A DNA stretch of 64,000 nt from Nodosilinea sp. FACHB-131 (GTDB taxonomy: Bacteria > Cyanobacteriota > Cyanobacteriia > Phormidesmidales > Phormidesmidaceae). Under the pieces are notes generated by a model. The model worked only from the letters and a program-made list of their open reading frames with translations, was not told the origin of the DNA and made no database searches. Shown one piece after another: positions 34,581 through 42,864 of the stretch. Positions within the stretch are counted from its first letter, which is position 1. Every line of letters begins with the position of its first letter. The DNA is taken from assembly GCF_014695395.1 (NCBI RefSeq), contig NZ_JACJOF010000003.1, positions 1 through 64,000 on the forward strand, given 5' to 3'. The position numbers and the translations under genes were made by a program.

Positions 34581-34937
34581 TCAAAAGGGTGGGATCGCTT
34601 CGGGGTTATCTACGATGAACCACTTAGGATGCAGGTTGTACTGGTCAAACCATCGATCGACTACTATCCGAACCTCTTCCTCCAAGGTTTTTAGTTGCGC
34701 TGCCGTGGGCTCAAAACTTGCGCATTCTAAGCCCCACTCGTCTTCAAGGGTCTCAAGTGCTGATTCGATCAAATCCGCAGCAAATACGCCGTCGGACAAT
34801 GGGCTAGGTTCTCGACGTTGGCCTACCCAAAACCCTTCGTAGCCTGCTGCATTGCCTTCAGCGATCGCGTCCTCTTTGGTGGCAAATTCACCGTAATATT
34901 CATCGTGTTCAAACTGCGATATTGCCCAAGTGCTCAT
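34581..34937 (-). CDS. hypothetical acidic phage protein, 118 residues
   Basis: Start at ATG 34937, with TTAGGGATTAAGACC directly upstream, nearly the same leader as the next gene. The longer frame to 35036 would run inside the methylase gene and is rejected. Strongly acidic (DEYYGEFATKEDAIAEGNAA, SALETLEDEWGLECASFEP). Family not recognised. A gap of 12 bp separates it from the methylase. Confidence 0.65.
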   Translation of the reverse strand: MSTWAISQFEHDEYYGEFATKEDAIAEGNAAGYEGFWVGQRREPSPLSDGVFAADLIESALETLEDEWGLECASFEPTAAQLKTLEEEVRIVVDRWFDQYNLHPKWFIVDNPEAIPPF

Positions 34938-34948
34938 GGTCTTAATCC

Positions 34949-35920
34949 CTAAATAAAAGTAAATTGCTCTACTCGTTCCATTGCAGGCACCGGCACGGCC
35001 CGATCGCCGTACAGTCTGCGCCCGCCAATCTCCCACACACCCTCAAGGCGATGCACCGCCGTCTTGCCTGGCCCTTTGTTCATCGTCGCCAAGGTGCCAA
35101 GGTGGGTAAACGACACCTCGCGCCCGTACCGCTGCCCTATACGCTCCATCGCGGCGACGATCGGGTATTCCGTGCCCGATACAGCACCCGCAGCAAATTC
35201 GCCCCAATAATTGAAGCAAACGATCCTCGCTACGCAGGGGTTCGCCATCAATCGCTCAACGCAATCCAGCGCGATCGACAAGTGCCCATCGGCGTGGGCA
35301 TAGGCGTCTGTGGTGCCCGAGCAGTAGGGCGGATCGACGATCGCGATCGCGCTTTCCACCCACGGCGGTACGTCGCAGGCCTTGGCGTAGTCGTCGAACA
35401 CCGTCAGCGCTGCCGGGGATTGGGGCCATGTGAATTGCCACCCCTTGCGGAAGCTGCGCAGCTTGTCTTGCGATAGCCCCACGTTGAGCTGGCCCTGGCC
35501 GTTGAGCCGAATCACACCGCCAAAGGTGAGGCGGCGCAGCACGATCGACACGGCGGCAATGTGGGCAATGCTGCGATTGACATCGGGAGTAGCTACATAC
35601 CAAGCGGATAGTTTGGCTAAATCTGCAAAGCTAGTTTCAGGGTCAGCCAGAATCCACTGCCGCCACTGCCACAATAATTCCTTCGTTTCTTGCCTAAGGT
35701 CAGCATCACCCCAGCACTCCCACACCGATCGCACCAATGGGTCTGCATCAGCGGCGATCACGGGGAGGGCATTATCGATGCGGGCGACGTAGGCCTCCTG
35801 CTCACCGCTGCCAGCAAAAGGTGCGATCCAGGCATCGTAGTCGCCGCCATCATGCACCGGGTAGCGATCGGGGTTCTTGGCCCCAGGGTAGGGCGATAGA
35901 AGGCGAGGGCGGTTAGTCAT
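34949..35920 (-). CDS. Dam-like (D12 class) DNA adenine methyltransferase
   Basis: 323 residues. SYPGAK-type opening LLSPYPGAKNPDRYP, then IAPFAGSGEQEAYVAR (SAM-binding) and the catalytic IAIVDPPYCSGTTDAYAHAD (about 195-215). These are the motifs of the D12/Dam family, which makes N6-methyladenine. In phages it protects against host restriction, relevant beside a host island rich in restriction components. Its start overlaps the stop of the 118-residue gene upstream (ATGA). Confidence 0.88.
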   Translation of the reverse strand: MTNRPRLLSPYPGAKNPDRYPVHDGGDYDAWIAPFAGSGEQEAYVARIDNALPVIAADADPLVRSVWECWGDADLRQETKELLWQWRQWILADPETSFADLAKLSAWYVATPDVNRSIAHIAAVSIVLRRLTFGGVIRLNGQGQLNVGLSQDKLRSFRKGWQFTWPQSPAALTVFDDYAKACDVPPWVESAIAIVDPPYCSGTTDAYAHADGHLSIALDCVERLMANPCVARIVCFNYWGEFAAGAVSGTEYPIVAAMERIGQRYGREVSFTHLGTLATMNKGPGKTAVHRLEGVWEIGGRRLYGDRAVPVPAMERVEQFTFI

Positions 35921-36273
35921 TCTGCAACCTCTAGTAGTGCTTGCTCGTCATCGCTCAGCCCACCGAACCCCACGATCGCGATCCGCTTCTCCAGATAAGC
36001 ATCTTGGTAGTCGGTGTCGCTCACCATCAGCGGGTCGATCGCACCCTCGACCGCATGTAATTGCCCAATCACCTGCACCGTGTCGTCGCTCACCTGCTGC
36101 GGCCCCATCACAAGGGTGTCGGCTACGCCGTCTAGGGCATGAGCCAGTCGGTTCACTGCGATCAAGGCATTGGCCAGTGCGGTGCGATCGTGCTCGGCCT
36201 CGGCGGCAAAGAATACGGTAACGCCGCGGCCGGGGCGATCGGGCTTGGTGATGTGTAGTGTGTAGATGGTCAT
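35917..36273 (-). CDS. hypothetical early phage protein, 118 residues
   Basis: Soluble acidic protein starting MTIYTLHITKPDRPGRG with a helical centre (TALANALIAVNRLAHALDGV). No recognised family. Coupled to the methylase (ATGA). Confidence 0.65.
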   Translation of the reverse strand: MTIYTLHITKPDRPGRGVTVFFAAEAEHDRTALANALIAVNRLAHALDGVADTLVMGPQQVSDDTVQVIGQLHAVEGAIDPLMVSDTDYQDAYLEKRIAIVGFGGLSDDEQALLEVAE

Positions 36274-36275
36274 GG

Positions 36276-36458
36276 CTAGAGCCCTGCTTCATCTAGTCGG
36301 GATGTCAACAAACTGACTTGCACCTTGAGCTGAGAAATTTGCAGCTCTTGCTCTCGGCAAATCTGAACTAACTCATAGTCAGCCCATGAAACTACCACGC
36401 CATCGGGGATATCGTGCTCAGGGTTGTATTTGTTCTCTAATCTTTCAAAATCATCCAT
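36276..36458 (-). CDS. small coiled-coil phage protein, 60 residues
   Basis: ATG 36458, RBS-like AGGAATAG upstream. C-terminal heptad pattern (LQISQLKVQVSLLTSRLDEA). First gene after the operator-like sequence at 36,477-36,498, so probably transcribed from there. Confidence 0.6.
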   Translation of the reverse strand: MDDFERLENKYNPEHDIPDGVVVSWADYELVQICREQELQISQLKVQVSLLTSRLDEAGL

Positions 36459-36476
36459 AACTATTCCTCAATAACT

Positions 36477-36498
36477 TATCCGTATCGTATCACGCACG
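36477..36498. promoter_or_regulatory. operator-like 22-mer, copy 1
   Basis: TATCCGTATCGTATCACGCA and two more bases occur here, upstream of the small leftward genes; the exact reverse complement lies at 62,977-62,998 upstream of a rightward gene. Shorter versions (GTATCGTATCAC, 46,040-46,051; CGATACGATA, 44,550-44,559) occur at the early/late switch and upstream of the ParB-like gene. Likely a phage regulator site or promoter. Confidence 0.5.
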
Positions 36499-36505
36499 TA
36501 CCGCG

Positions 36506-37102
36506 TTATTCTGCCCTCGATACAGAAGCTTCAAAAAAAGGGACGATCGCAGGCGGGGCAGCACCTAGCAAAAAATCCATGGTGATGATCTGCACGCGGG
36601 GCATCCAGAATTTTTGCTTACTAGCGCTGCCGTCTGCCTTGGTGCGATCGTACTGAGCCCAGCCCCATAGCTCTAGGGTGTGGGTAGGGTTGGCGAGAAC
36701 CTGCCGGCAGCGGTTGATGTGATCGTAGTCGCACATCTTGCGAATATGCGGTTGCCAGTCTTTGCCGCAGGCCTGCACCCATCTGTTGCGCGGCGGGGAT
36801 ACCTCCAGCACGATCGCATCGACAATGCCTAGGATGTCACCGCTGCGGCCCGTGGCGGCGTTGTAGGTCTCACTGGCGGGAAACACTGTTTCAATCTTGG
36901 CGCGACGGTTCAGGGCGCGGATACATGCGATCGTGAGGGCGCGGGTGTAGCTCTGGGTGCTGCGGCATTTGATCGCGCCGGGTTTGAAACCATAGTCTTT
37001 GCTCAGTTCGTCGATGTGCTGCTGCCCTGCGATCAGTTCGTCGCGGGTGAAGGGCTTGAGCTTTGTGGTGGGTGGGTCAATGAGGCCAATTAGGTGGGTC
37101 AT
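36506..37102 (-). CDS. hypothetical phage protein, possible nuclease fold
   Basis: 198 residues. SGDILGIVDAIVLEVSPPRN and LELWGWAQYDRTKADG followed by a hydrophobic strand are reminiscent of PD-(D/E)xK-like arrangements (D ... E-x-x-x), but no firm signature is seen. Position in the replication operon suits a recombination or repair nuclease. Assignment is weak. Confidence 0.55.
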   Translation of the reverse strand: MTHLIGLIDPPTTKLKPFTRDELIAGQQHIDELSKDYGFKPGAIKCRSTQSYTRALTIACIRALNRRAKIETVFPASETYNAATGRSGDILGIVDAIVLEVSPPRNRWVQACGKDWQPHIRKMCDYDHINRCRQVLANPTHTLELWGWAQYDRTKADGSASKQKFWMPRVQIITMDFLLGAAPPAIVPFFEASVSRAE

Positions 37103-37581
37103 TAAGCTGCTTCTCTCATGGCGTCAAAAATACTTATTTGCTGTGCTTCAACTTGTTTTCTTTCCGTAACCGCGATGCAGCTAATCGGCACGACCTCATC
37201 GCCCGCCGCGCCAAACCGAATCTTTACCCACGGCCCGTCTACCTGCACTAGATCGCCCGTGCGGTAGTGCTGCGACTTCTTCATCGCCGCCTTCACCGCC
37301 TCCAACCGATCGCGCTGGCCCTGCTCCATGCACTCGGTGAATCGCGCCTGGAGCCAGTTGACGTAGGTACTGAACCGCAACTCAACGCGATCGCCCTTTT
37401 GGGGATACCATGCCAATTCCTCCACCCGCGCCGGTTCGTCTACGCCCTCTAGCGATAGCCATAGGTTGCCGTAGCGATCGTGCGTGGAAAAGGTCACGGT
37501 GTACGGGCGAGGGTGGAAGTCGGCGCGGTAGCACACGCGATCGCCCAGAGTCGGTAGGTGGGGGGAGTTGGGGAAGAACAT
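37102..37581 (-). CDS. hypothetical beta-rich early phage protein
   Basis: 159 residues with the start at ATG 37581, in a TAATG overlap with the preceding stop and with GGGGAG 7 bp upstream. Two similar segments (LGDRVCYRADFHPRPYTVTF; TGDLVQVDGPWVKIRFG) look like SH3/KOW-type barrels, which bind nucleic acid. Function unknown. Confidence 0.65.
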   Translation of the reverse strand: MFFPNSPHLPTLGDRVCYRADFHPRPYTVTFSTHDRYGNLWLSLEGVDEPARVEELAWYPQKGDRVELRFSTYVNWLQARFTECMEQGQRDRLEAVKAAMKKSQHYRTGDLVQVDGPWVKIRFGAAGDEVVPISCIAVTERKQVEAQQISIFDAMREAA

Positions 37582-37823
37582 TACCAACTCCCCGGCGCTA
37601 TCCACTTCGCCAATGCTTCAAGTGCATCTGCGATTTGCCAACGATATTTGTCTGGCAATAACCAAGGCATTAGCCCTAAGGGGTCGGTGGCCCAGCGTTG
37701 ATCTTTAAGTCTGCGCTCTGCGTCGGCAATGGCGTCTTCATGCGATTCATACGAGGGCAGTCCGTTAAGGGTGCGCATCCTGTTCAAGATGGCAAGAGTG
37801 GATGAGGCTTTAGGAATACTCAC
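37581..37823 (-). CDS. hypothetical early phage protein, 80 residues (GTG start)
   Basis: GTG at 37823 overlaps the TGA of the helicase gene by 4 bp. Helical protein (SHEDAIADAERRLKDQRWAT, YRWQIADALEALAKWIAP). Family not recognised. Confidence 0.6.
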   Translation of the reverse strand: MSIPKASSTLAILNRMRTLNGLPSYESHEDAIADAERRLKDQRWATDPLGLMPWLLPDKYRWQIADALEALAKWIAPGSW

Positions 37824-40024
37824 GCCGTCACCTCCCCGATCGCGCCTTGGGTCTGCCCCGCCGCCTCACGCTGCAATCGCTCTGCCTTGGCTTTGAGCCA
37901 GGTATATCGGCCATCACTCTCCCAGCCGTTCATCACCTGCGATCGCCTGCTCGCTGAGGTCTTCGACTTCGCATGCTGCAACTGATCAAAGGTGGTCGCC
38001 TCGATCAATCGCTGCTCGAACTCCTGCCACCAATCGGGCTTCCCTGGGGTAATCCACGCATGGGTCACAGCGCCGGTGGCATCGCGGCATCCCTGGTCTG
38101 GTGGTGCAGGGCGGTTCAGTACCGGTTCAGCACCTTGGTCCTGCACGGAGCGCGATCGATCGACTGCTACTAAGGACTCTTGGCCCCCATTTGTTAGGGT
38201 TTCAGCCGTTGATTCAGGGCGTGCAGGAGGTACGGCACCTAAATAGTCACGATTCAATTCTTCTTTTTGTTGATCGCCTTCATTTTCTTTGTTTGAAAAT
38301 TCCTCGGCTTTTTGGTCTTGTACGTCCTGCACGCCCTGGACAGCCGCCTCAAGTTGCGCCAATTGCTCTGGCAATGTCCGTGCGTCGTAGGGGTATAGGT
38401 GACCATACTGGGTGGCCCAGGCCCTGAACAACTCAACGCCACCTTCGCCCAGCTTGGAAACGATGCACTCAGGAATGCCGCTATTGCTCTCAAAAAGCCC
38501 GTGACGGATATTGATCCACACCCATTCGATCGGCACCATCTCACCTCCGATGTGGCGACGATCGACTATGTTCTGGGTCAATATGCTTTTCATCTCAGCT
38601 TTCCAATTGTTCAGAGCATGAGCCCTGACGTTGGCCGCTGCGCAGTAGGCCTTGTAGCAGCTGTAGAGCCAACCCACCTGCACTGGCTGCCGTGGCCCGT
38701 GAATGTCGGCGGGTTCTAAGCATTCGTTGGCAAAAGCCCACACGCTACTGGTGCTGGCGGCAATGTCGTTGAAATATTGAGCGGCACGTTCGTTGTAGCG
38801 TTTGGGGTTTTTCAGGATTTTGTCGCGCAGTTCCCTATCCATCGACAGCGCCCAGGACACCACATCGGGCACCGACTCCATGAGTTCGTTCTCGAATTGC
38901 TCCGATCGCTGCTCATTTGGGATTGGCTGCGTAAGCACTGGCACCACTCGGCGCTCGAATCCACCGCTTGAACTCGAAGCCATCAGCAGCCCTTTGGCGC
39001 TGGCCACGATGTAACGGGTGTAGTTCACCTCGTTGTCGGCTTTACTGCTGTGCAGGTTGCGGGCGGCTACAGGGCTGCATTCAACCGAGTCGTAGAATGT
39101 GGCCAATCCACTATCTATAAATTCGTTAATGTCTGAGATAGCAACAACCCGGCGACCACTAATGAATTGGCGCACCTTGTCGGGGTCTTTGAAAATGGAA
39201 AAGCTGTTGGCCGCTTGCGTTGACTCACTGCTGAAAATGCTTTGAATCAAGCGAATAAATAAGCCTTTGCCTGAACCGCTCGACCCTTGCAAATGCAAAA
39301 ACCGGTGGGGCGCGGTCATGTCTAGCATTAGCGCAATGCAGGCGCGGATGTAGTTATAGTCGCCATCGAAACTCGATTCGATGTAGCGGCGCATCGGCTC
39401 AGGGCATTCGGCCCCTTCGATGTAGTTGTGGGGCACTGAGGCCGTTAGCAGGTTGCCGGGGTCGTGGGGGCTCAGCTTGCCGGTCTTGGTCGATACGGTG
39501 CCGTTTTGGAATGCGAGCAGATCGCGGTTAAAAGTGGTGTCAGTTTTTTTGTAGAGCTTGCCCGCCGCCCATGCCATGGCGTTATTGACGTTCTTGATAT
39601 GGGCCAAGGTGCCTTTGCGCTTGCCTTTGCCGTCCACCCAGTAGGCTTTCTCAGCTTCTTGGATGATCGAATGCCTAATTTCGTCATCGTCAATCCGTCT
39701 CCAATAGCCCAAGCTGGGGTCGTATTCCCTGAAGTGCGACTTCAGCACCTGCACCTGCTTTTGCTCAAAGCACAGGCGAAACAACTCAACTTCTGCTGTG
39801 CTGCCTGCCTGGCATGCGTAGCTTTTGGCGGCGATATCTTCCTGTTGCTGGTCTTTCTCAAACTCGGCGATCTTTTGATCGACGCTGACCTTGGCCATCG
39901 TCTCAATCTTGGCCAGCCTATGTTTGGGCAAGCCCTTTGCTTTACGAGTGATGGATTCCAGAATCCCTTCAAGCCCTGCGTCGCTGACTTTCCAACGGTT
40001 TGACGTGAATGCTGCTTCTGGCAT
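37820..40024 (-). CDS. SF3 replicative helicase (D5/P4-like) of the phage
   Basis: 734 residues with the start at ATG 40024; the longer frame would run back into the primase gene. After a helical N-terminal part (CLRQ-type region VELFRLCFEQKQVQVLKSHF) the D5_N-like region and a P-loop HLQGSSGSGKGLFIRLIQS (about 245) follow, with VVAISDINEFIDSG as Walker B/C region. It unwinds DNA at the phage origin. The protein has no primase domain of its own; the preceding gene supplies a Toprim-like one, 2 bp away. Long Glu/Pro-rich linker in the C-terminal third. Confidence 0.85.
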   Translation of the reverse strand: MPEAAFTSNRWKVSDAGLEGILESITRKAKGLPKHRLAKIETMAKVSVDQKIAEFEKDQQQEDIAAKSYACQAGSTAEVELFRLCFEQKQVQVLKSHFREYDPSLGYWRRIDDDEIRHSIIQEAEKAYWVDGKGKRKGTLAHIKNVNNAMAWAAGKLYKKTDTTFNRDLLAFQNGTVSTKTGKLSPHDPGNLLTASVPHNYIEGAECPEPMRRYIESSFDGDYNYIRACIALMLDMTAPHRFLHLQGSSGSGKGLFIRLIQSIFSSESTQAANSFSIFKDPDKVRQFISGRRVVAISDINEFIDSGLATFYDSVECSPVAARNLHSSKADNEVNYTRYIVASAKGLLMASSSSGGFERRVVPVLTQPIPNEQRSEQFENELMESVPDVVSWALSMDRELRDKILKNPKRYNERAAQYFNDIAASTSSVWAFANECLEPADIHGPRQPVQVGWLYSCYKAYCAAANVRAHALNNWKAEMKSILTQNIVDRRHIGGEMVPIEWVWINIRHGLFESNSGIPECIVSKLGEGGVELFRAWATQYGHLYPYDARTLPEQLAQLEAAVQGVQDVQDQKAEEFSNKENEGDQQKEELNRDYLGAVPPARPESTAETLTNGGQESLVAVDRSRSVQDQGAEPVLNRPAPPDQGCRDATGAVTHAWITPGKPDWWQEFEQRLIEATTFDQLQHAKSKTSASRRSQVMNGWESDGRYTWLKAKAERLQREAAGQTQGAIGEVTA

Positions 40025-40026
40025 AG

Positions 40027-40881
40027 CTAAACCAACCCATATTGTTTGCGGTGAGCATCGACCTTGGCCTGCATAACCTTCACCCAAGCATTGGCCTGGT
40101 TGAGCTTGTGCACCGACTCGTAGGCGGCCTTGATTGAGTCGGCATAGTTCTGTTCATGACTTTTGCCGCCGAACATTCCGGCGAGGTCAAACCCATTAAC
40201 CTTGTCTAGCCATGCTTCTAAAAATTCGCTGGGGCTCATGGCACTCTTCAACACCTGACGGTATGCAGCGACCTTTGAAACATCAGTGCGATCGCCGTGG
40301 ATCTTGAAAAATTCACAGGCCCCACCCGTTGGGTAATCGGGCATCGTAGGGAATAGTGCGATCGATCCTTGAGTCCAGATTGCGGCACTGATCAATGCGG
40401 TCATGACAGTGTGTTTCCTCCACCCGTCAGAGTCAAAAACGATTGTCATTTTGCAGTCGCGAGGCACTGAGTAAGGGATAGAATCAACGCCGACAAATGC
40501 CGCAGTGGTCACTCCTAACAGTGTCGGCATTGCCGCATCTTTCCAGCCCTCGGTGCCGACTTCACAATCGCTCAGCCTGACATTGGGGCGAACCCATGCG
40601 GCGGTGGCGGTGCCCCATGGGCCGAGGTACTTTTTGGTTTGGCCGTTTTCGTCTACAGGTTTGTCGAGGCGTATTTGGCCGTAGCCTTGAGAGAACGGAA
40701 AGTAAAGCCCTGAGTGATTGCCAAGCTTCATCAGCTTTGATTCGGAGGGAGAGAGGGATCTAACGCCCCATCCCTCACAGATGGCAATTTGCTCTGGCGT
40801 AAAGCCTTCATCAAGTAAATGGTTGTAATGGGCATCGGCGAGCTTGGTTGTGGATGCAACTGCGGTGAACGTAGCAACCAT
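40027..40881 (-). CDS. Toprim/DUF3854-like primase subunit
   Basis: 284 residues. Resembles the DUF3854 Toprim domain of plasmid and phage primases: GLYFPFSQGYGQIRLDKP, then KMTIVFDSDGWRKHTVM (acidic DxD of Toprim) and LFPTMPDYPTGGACEFFKIH. Pairs with the SF3 helicase gene 2 bp downstream; together a split primase-helicase. ATG at 40881 confirmed by context. Confidence 0.75.
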   Translation of the reverse strand: MVATFTAVASTTKLADAHYNHLLDEGFTPEQIAICEGWGVRSLSPSESKLMKLGNHSGLYFPFSQGYGQIRLDKPVDENGQTKKYLGPWGTATAAWVRPNVRLSDCEVGTEGWKDAAMPTLLGVTTAAFVGVDSIPYSVPRDCKMTIVFDSDGWRKHTVMTALISAAIWTQGSIALFPTMPDYPTGGACEFFKIHGDRTDVSKVAAYRQVLKSAMSPSEFLEAWLDKVNGFDLAGMFGGKSHEQNYADSIKAAYESVHKLNQANAWVKVMQAKVDAHRKQYGLV

Positions 40882-40914
40882 GAGTCAAAATCCTGTAGCG
40901 CTAAGGTTTACTGT

Positions 40915-42762
40915 TTACTGAAAAATGAAAAGGCGGTGAGAGGCACGGGTCAGCGCCACGTAGAACAGTTGGTTTCGTTCGTAAACGGTGCCGCCGTTGT
41001 GCAGTCGGTTGCGGGCTTTGCACCGCTTCAGGTTCTGCACATCAACGAACACGTACTTAAACGTGCTGCCCTGGCTGCGGTGGGCCGTGAGGGCATAGCT
41101 GTAGGCGATCTGGGCAAAGAGGCGCTTCAGTGCCCAATACTTGCTCCAGTCTTTGGCCTTATGGCGGGCAGCCAGTTCAGCCTGATACTTGGCAGAGTTC
41201 TTGGGCACAGGCACCGTCTCACCCGTATCAAGCCTGAGGTAGTAGCATTCCCATCCCGATACACTACCCTCAAACAAACCCGTGACGGTGGCTTCATCCG
41301 AAGTATTCATAATTGGTTGACCACTGCCACCCGGCATGTAAGGCGCTAAGGCGATGATGCGCTCGCCCACCACCCATGGCTCGCGGTAGCCCAGGGCATT
41401 GCGCACCGCCACGTTGAGCATGTTTACTCTGGCGTTGGTGTAGGCCAGAATGCGGCAGGTGTCTGGATCGTCAAGGTACGCCTGCGAGGTGAATGCCGCC
41501 GCGATCGTGCCCATCCACTCCTTTTCGGTGCTGACGTAAATGCCCTTATTTCCCTCTCCCACCTCGTGGATGATCTCAGGGTAGGCAGGTGCGTCTAGAG
41601 TTTGTCGCACCTGGTCAGCGAGCACTGCGATCGGGCCGTCGTACCGCTGCACTTGGGTAAGCTCGGCACTGGGGCAGGGGTGACGGAATGCCATTGACTC
41701 CGCTTCACCTACGGGGGGCAGCTGCGCGGCATCGCCCATCAACACGAACCGAGAACCGAACAACCCGCCATCGTGGATCGCGTCTAGCAGGAACTCCCAT
41801 AGGTTCTCGCTGATCGTGCTGACCTCGTCGATGATGATGATGCGATAGTCCTGATAGTGCTGGTAGGCGTCGAGGTCGCGCTCGAACACCTCCTCGCCTG
41901 CAACTTCCTTGCCACGTACACCGAACAACTGAGCGCAGGTGAAAGCGGGGATGCCCGTTAAACCCCACTTCGCCATCATGCGCTCCTGCACCTTCTTTGC
42001 CTTGTTGAAAGGCGCTGAAACTGCAAGCTTTGGGGGAATGGGCATCGCCCTGAGGTGGCGGACAAAGGCTTGAATCGTGGTGGTCTTGCCCGTGCCAGCG
42101 TAACCGGTGAGCCTGAATAATGGGTCTTCGCTGTAGTACCAATCGCCTAGGGCCTGTAGGGCGGCGCGCTGCTCGTCGCTGGGGGTGAAATCGGCGGGGA
42201 ATGTAAAGCCGCGGTCAATGCCGGGGCTGGCTAGCGACCCTGTCTCTACTGGTAGCACCTGGTTGACGTGGTGCCAAAGCGCGATCGTTTCCTTGGGAAA
42301 CTCCTTGGGCTCGTCAGTCACAGGTGCTACCTCATTAGCATCAATCCACGACTCAACCTGATCGCGGTGCTTGCAGAACCCATTGCCAAAGGTGTCGCAT
42401 TCGCAATTCAGCCGCAGCCCGTGGCGGGTCACGGTGTACTCACTGCGCTTCGTCAGGTTGCGCACCGTCCAGCGATCGCGCCCCTGCACCTCCACCTGTA
42501 GCCGGTCTTGGTATTCGGCTTTGATGGGGTAGGTGATGCCCAGCTTCTTTAGCTTGGCGCGGTGGGGGTGTAGCTCGATCATGGCCTGGATCTCTTCATT
42601 AGAATTAATCCGCCCGATTTGTTCCTCGCCCCACGGATGCCAGTCGATCCAACCCTGGGTGATCGCGGTGTTCAATGCAACCACGATACGGTTGTGCTGA
42701 TCGTCTACCGTTGTTTGGGCGATATGTGTATAATCTTTTGTAAGCATTATTTTGCTTGGCAT
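40915..42762 (-). CDS. RecD-like SF1 helicase with SWIM zinc finger
   Basis: 615 residues with the start at ATG 42762 (AGGA 4-5 bp upstream; the frame continues to 42837). A SWIM-type zinc motif CECDTFGNGFCKH (about 117-130) precedes the ATPase: LTGYAGTGKTTTIQAFVRHL (about 220), IIIDEVSTISENLWEFLLD (about 305) and LTAHRSQGSTFKYVFVDV near the C-terminus, the RecD/Dda signature. Likely drives phage replication or recombination. 33 bp upstream of the primase gene. Confidence 0.85.
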   Translation of the reverse strand: MPSKIMLTKDYTHIAQTTVDDQHNRIVVALNTAITQGWIDWHPWGEEQIGRINSNEEIQAMIELHPHRAKLKKLGITYPIKAEYQDRLQVEVQGRDRWTVRNLTKRSEYTVTRHGLRLNCECDTFGNGFCKHRDQVESWIDANEVAPVTDEPKEFPKETIALWHHVNQVLPVETGSLASPGIDRGFTFPADFTPSDEQRAALQALGDWYYSEDPLFRLTGYAGTGKTTTIQAFVRHLRAMPIPPKLAVSAPFNKAKKVQERMMAKWGLTGIPAFTCAQLFGVRGKEVAGEEVFERDLDAYQHYQDYRIIIIDEVSTISENLWEFLLDAIHDGGLFGSRFVLMGDAAQLPPVGEAESMAFRHPCPSAELTQVQRYDGPIAVLADQVRQTLDAPAYPEIIHEVGEGNKGIYVSTEKEWMGTIAAAFTSQAYLDDPDTCRILAYTNARVNMLNVAVRNALGYREPWVVGERIIALAPYMPGGSGQPIMNTSDEATVTGLFEGSVSGWECYYLRLDTGETVPVPKNSAKYQAELAARHKAKDWSKYWALKRLFAQIAYSYALTAHRSQGSTFKYVFVDVQNLKRCKARNRLHNGGTVYERNQLFYVALTRASHRLFIFQ

Positions 42763-42816
42763 CGTTTCCTGAGTTTCTGAGTAAGCGTTGTGCCTGATGA
42801 CTATTCCTGACTGAAT

Positions 42817-42847
42817 AAATGGGGCGGACTTATCCACCGCCCCATTT
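42817..42847. terminator. bidirectional-looking hairpin between two leftward genes
   Basis: AAATGGGGCGG and CCGCCCCATTT pair around a 9-base loop. On the minus strand it is followed by a T-rich stretch; it lies between the stop of the DUF5895-like gene and the start of the helicase gene, so it would limit read-through into the replication genes. Confidence 0.7.
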
Positions 42848-42864
42848 TTGTGTTTACCCTTTGA

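Noticed and set aside
34949..35920. Multiple long frames on the other strand (for example 34,964-35,476)
   Set aside because: Shadow frames of the Dam-like methylase; the real frame has SAM-binding and DPPY motifs.
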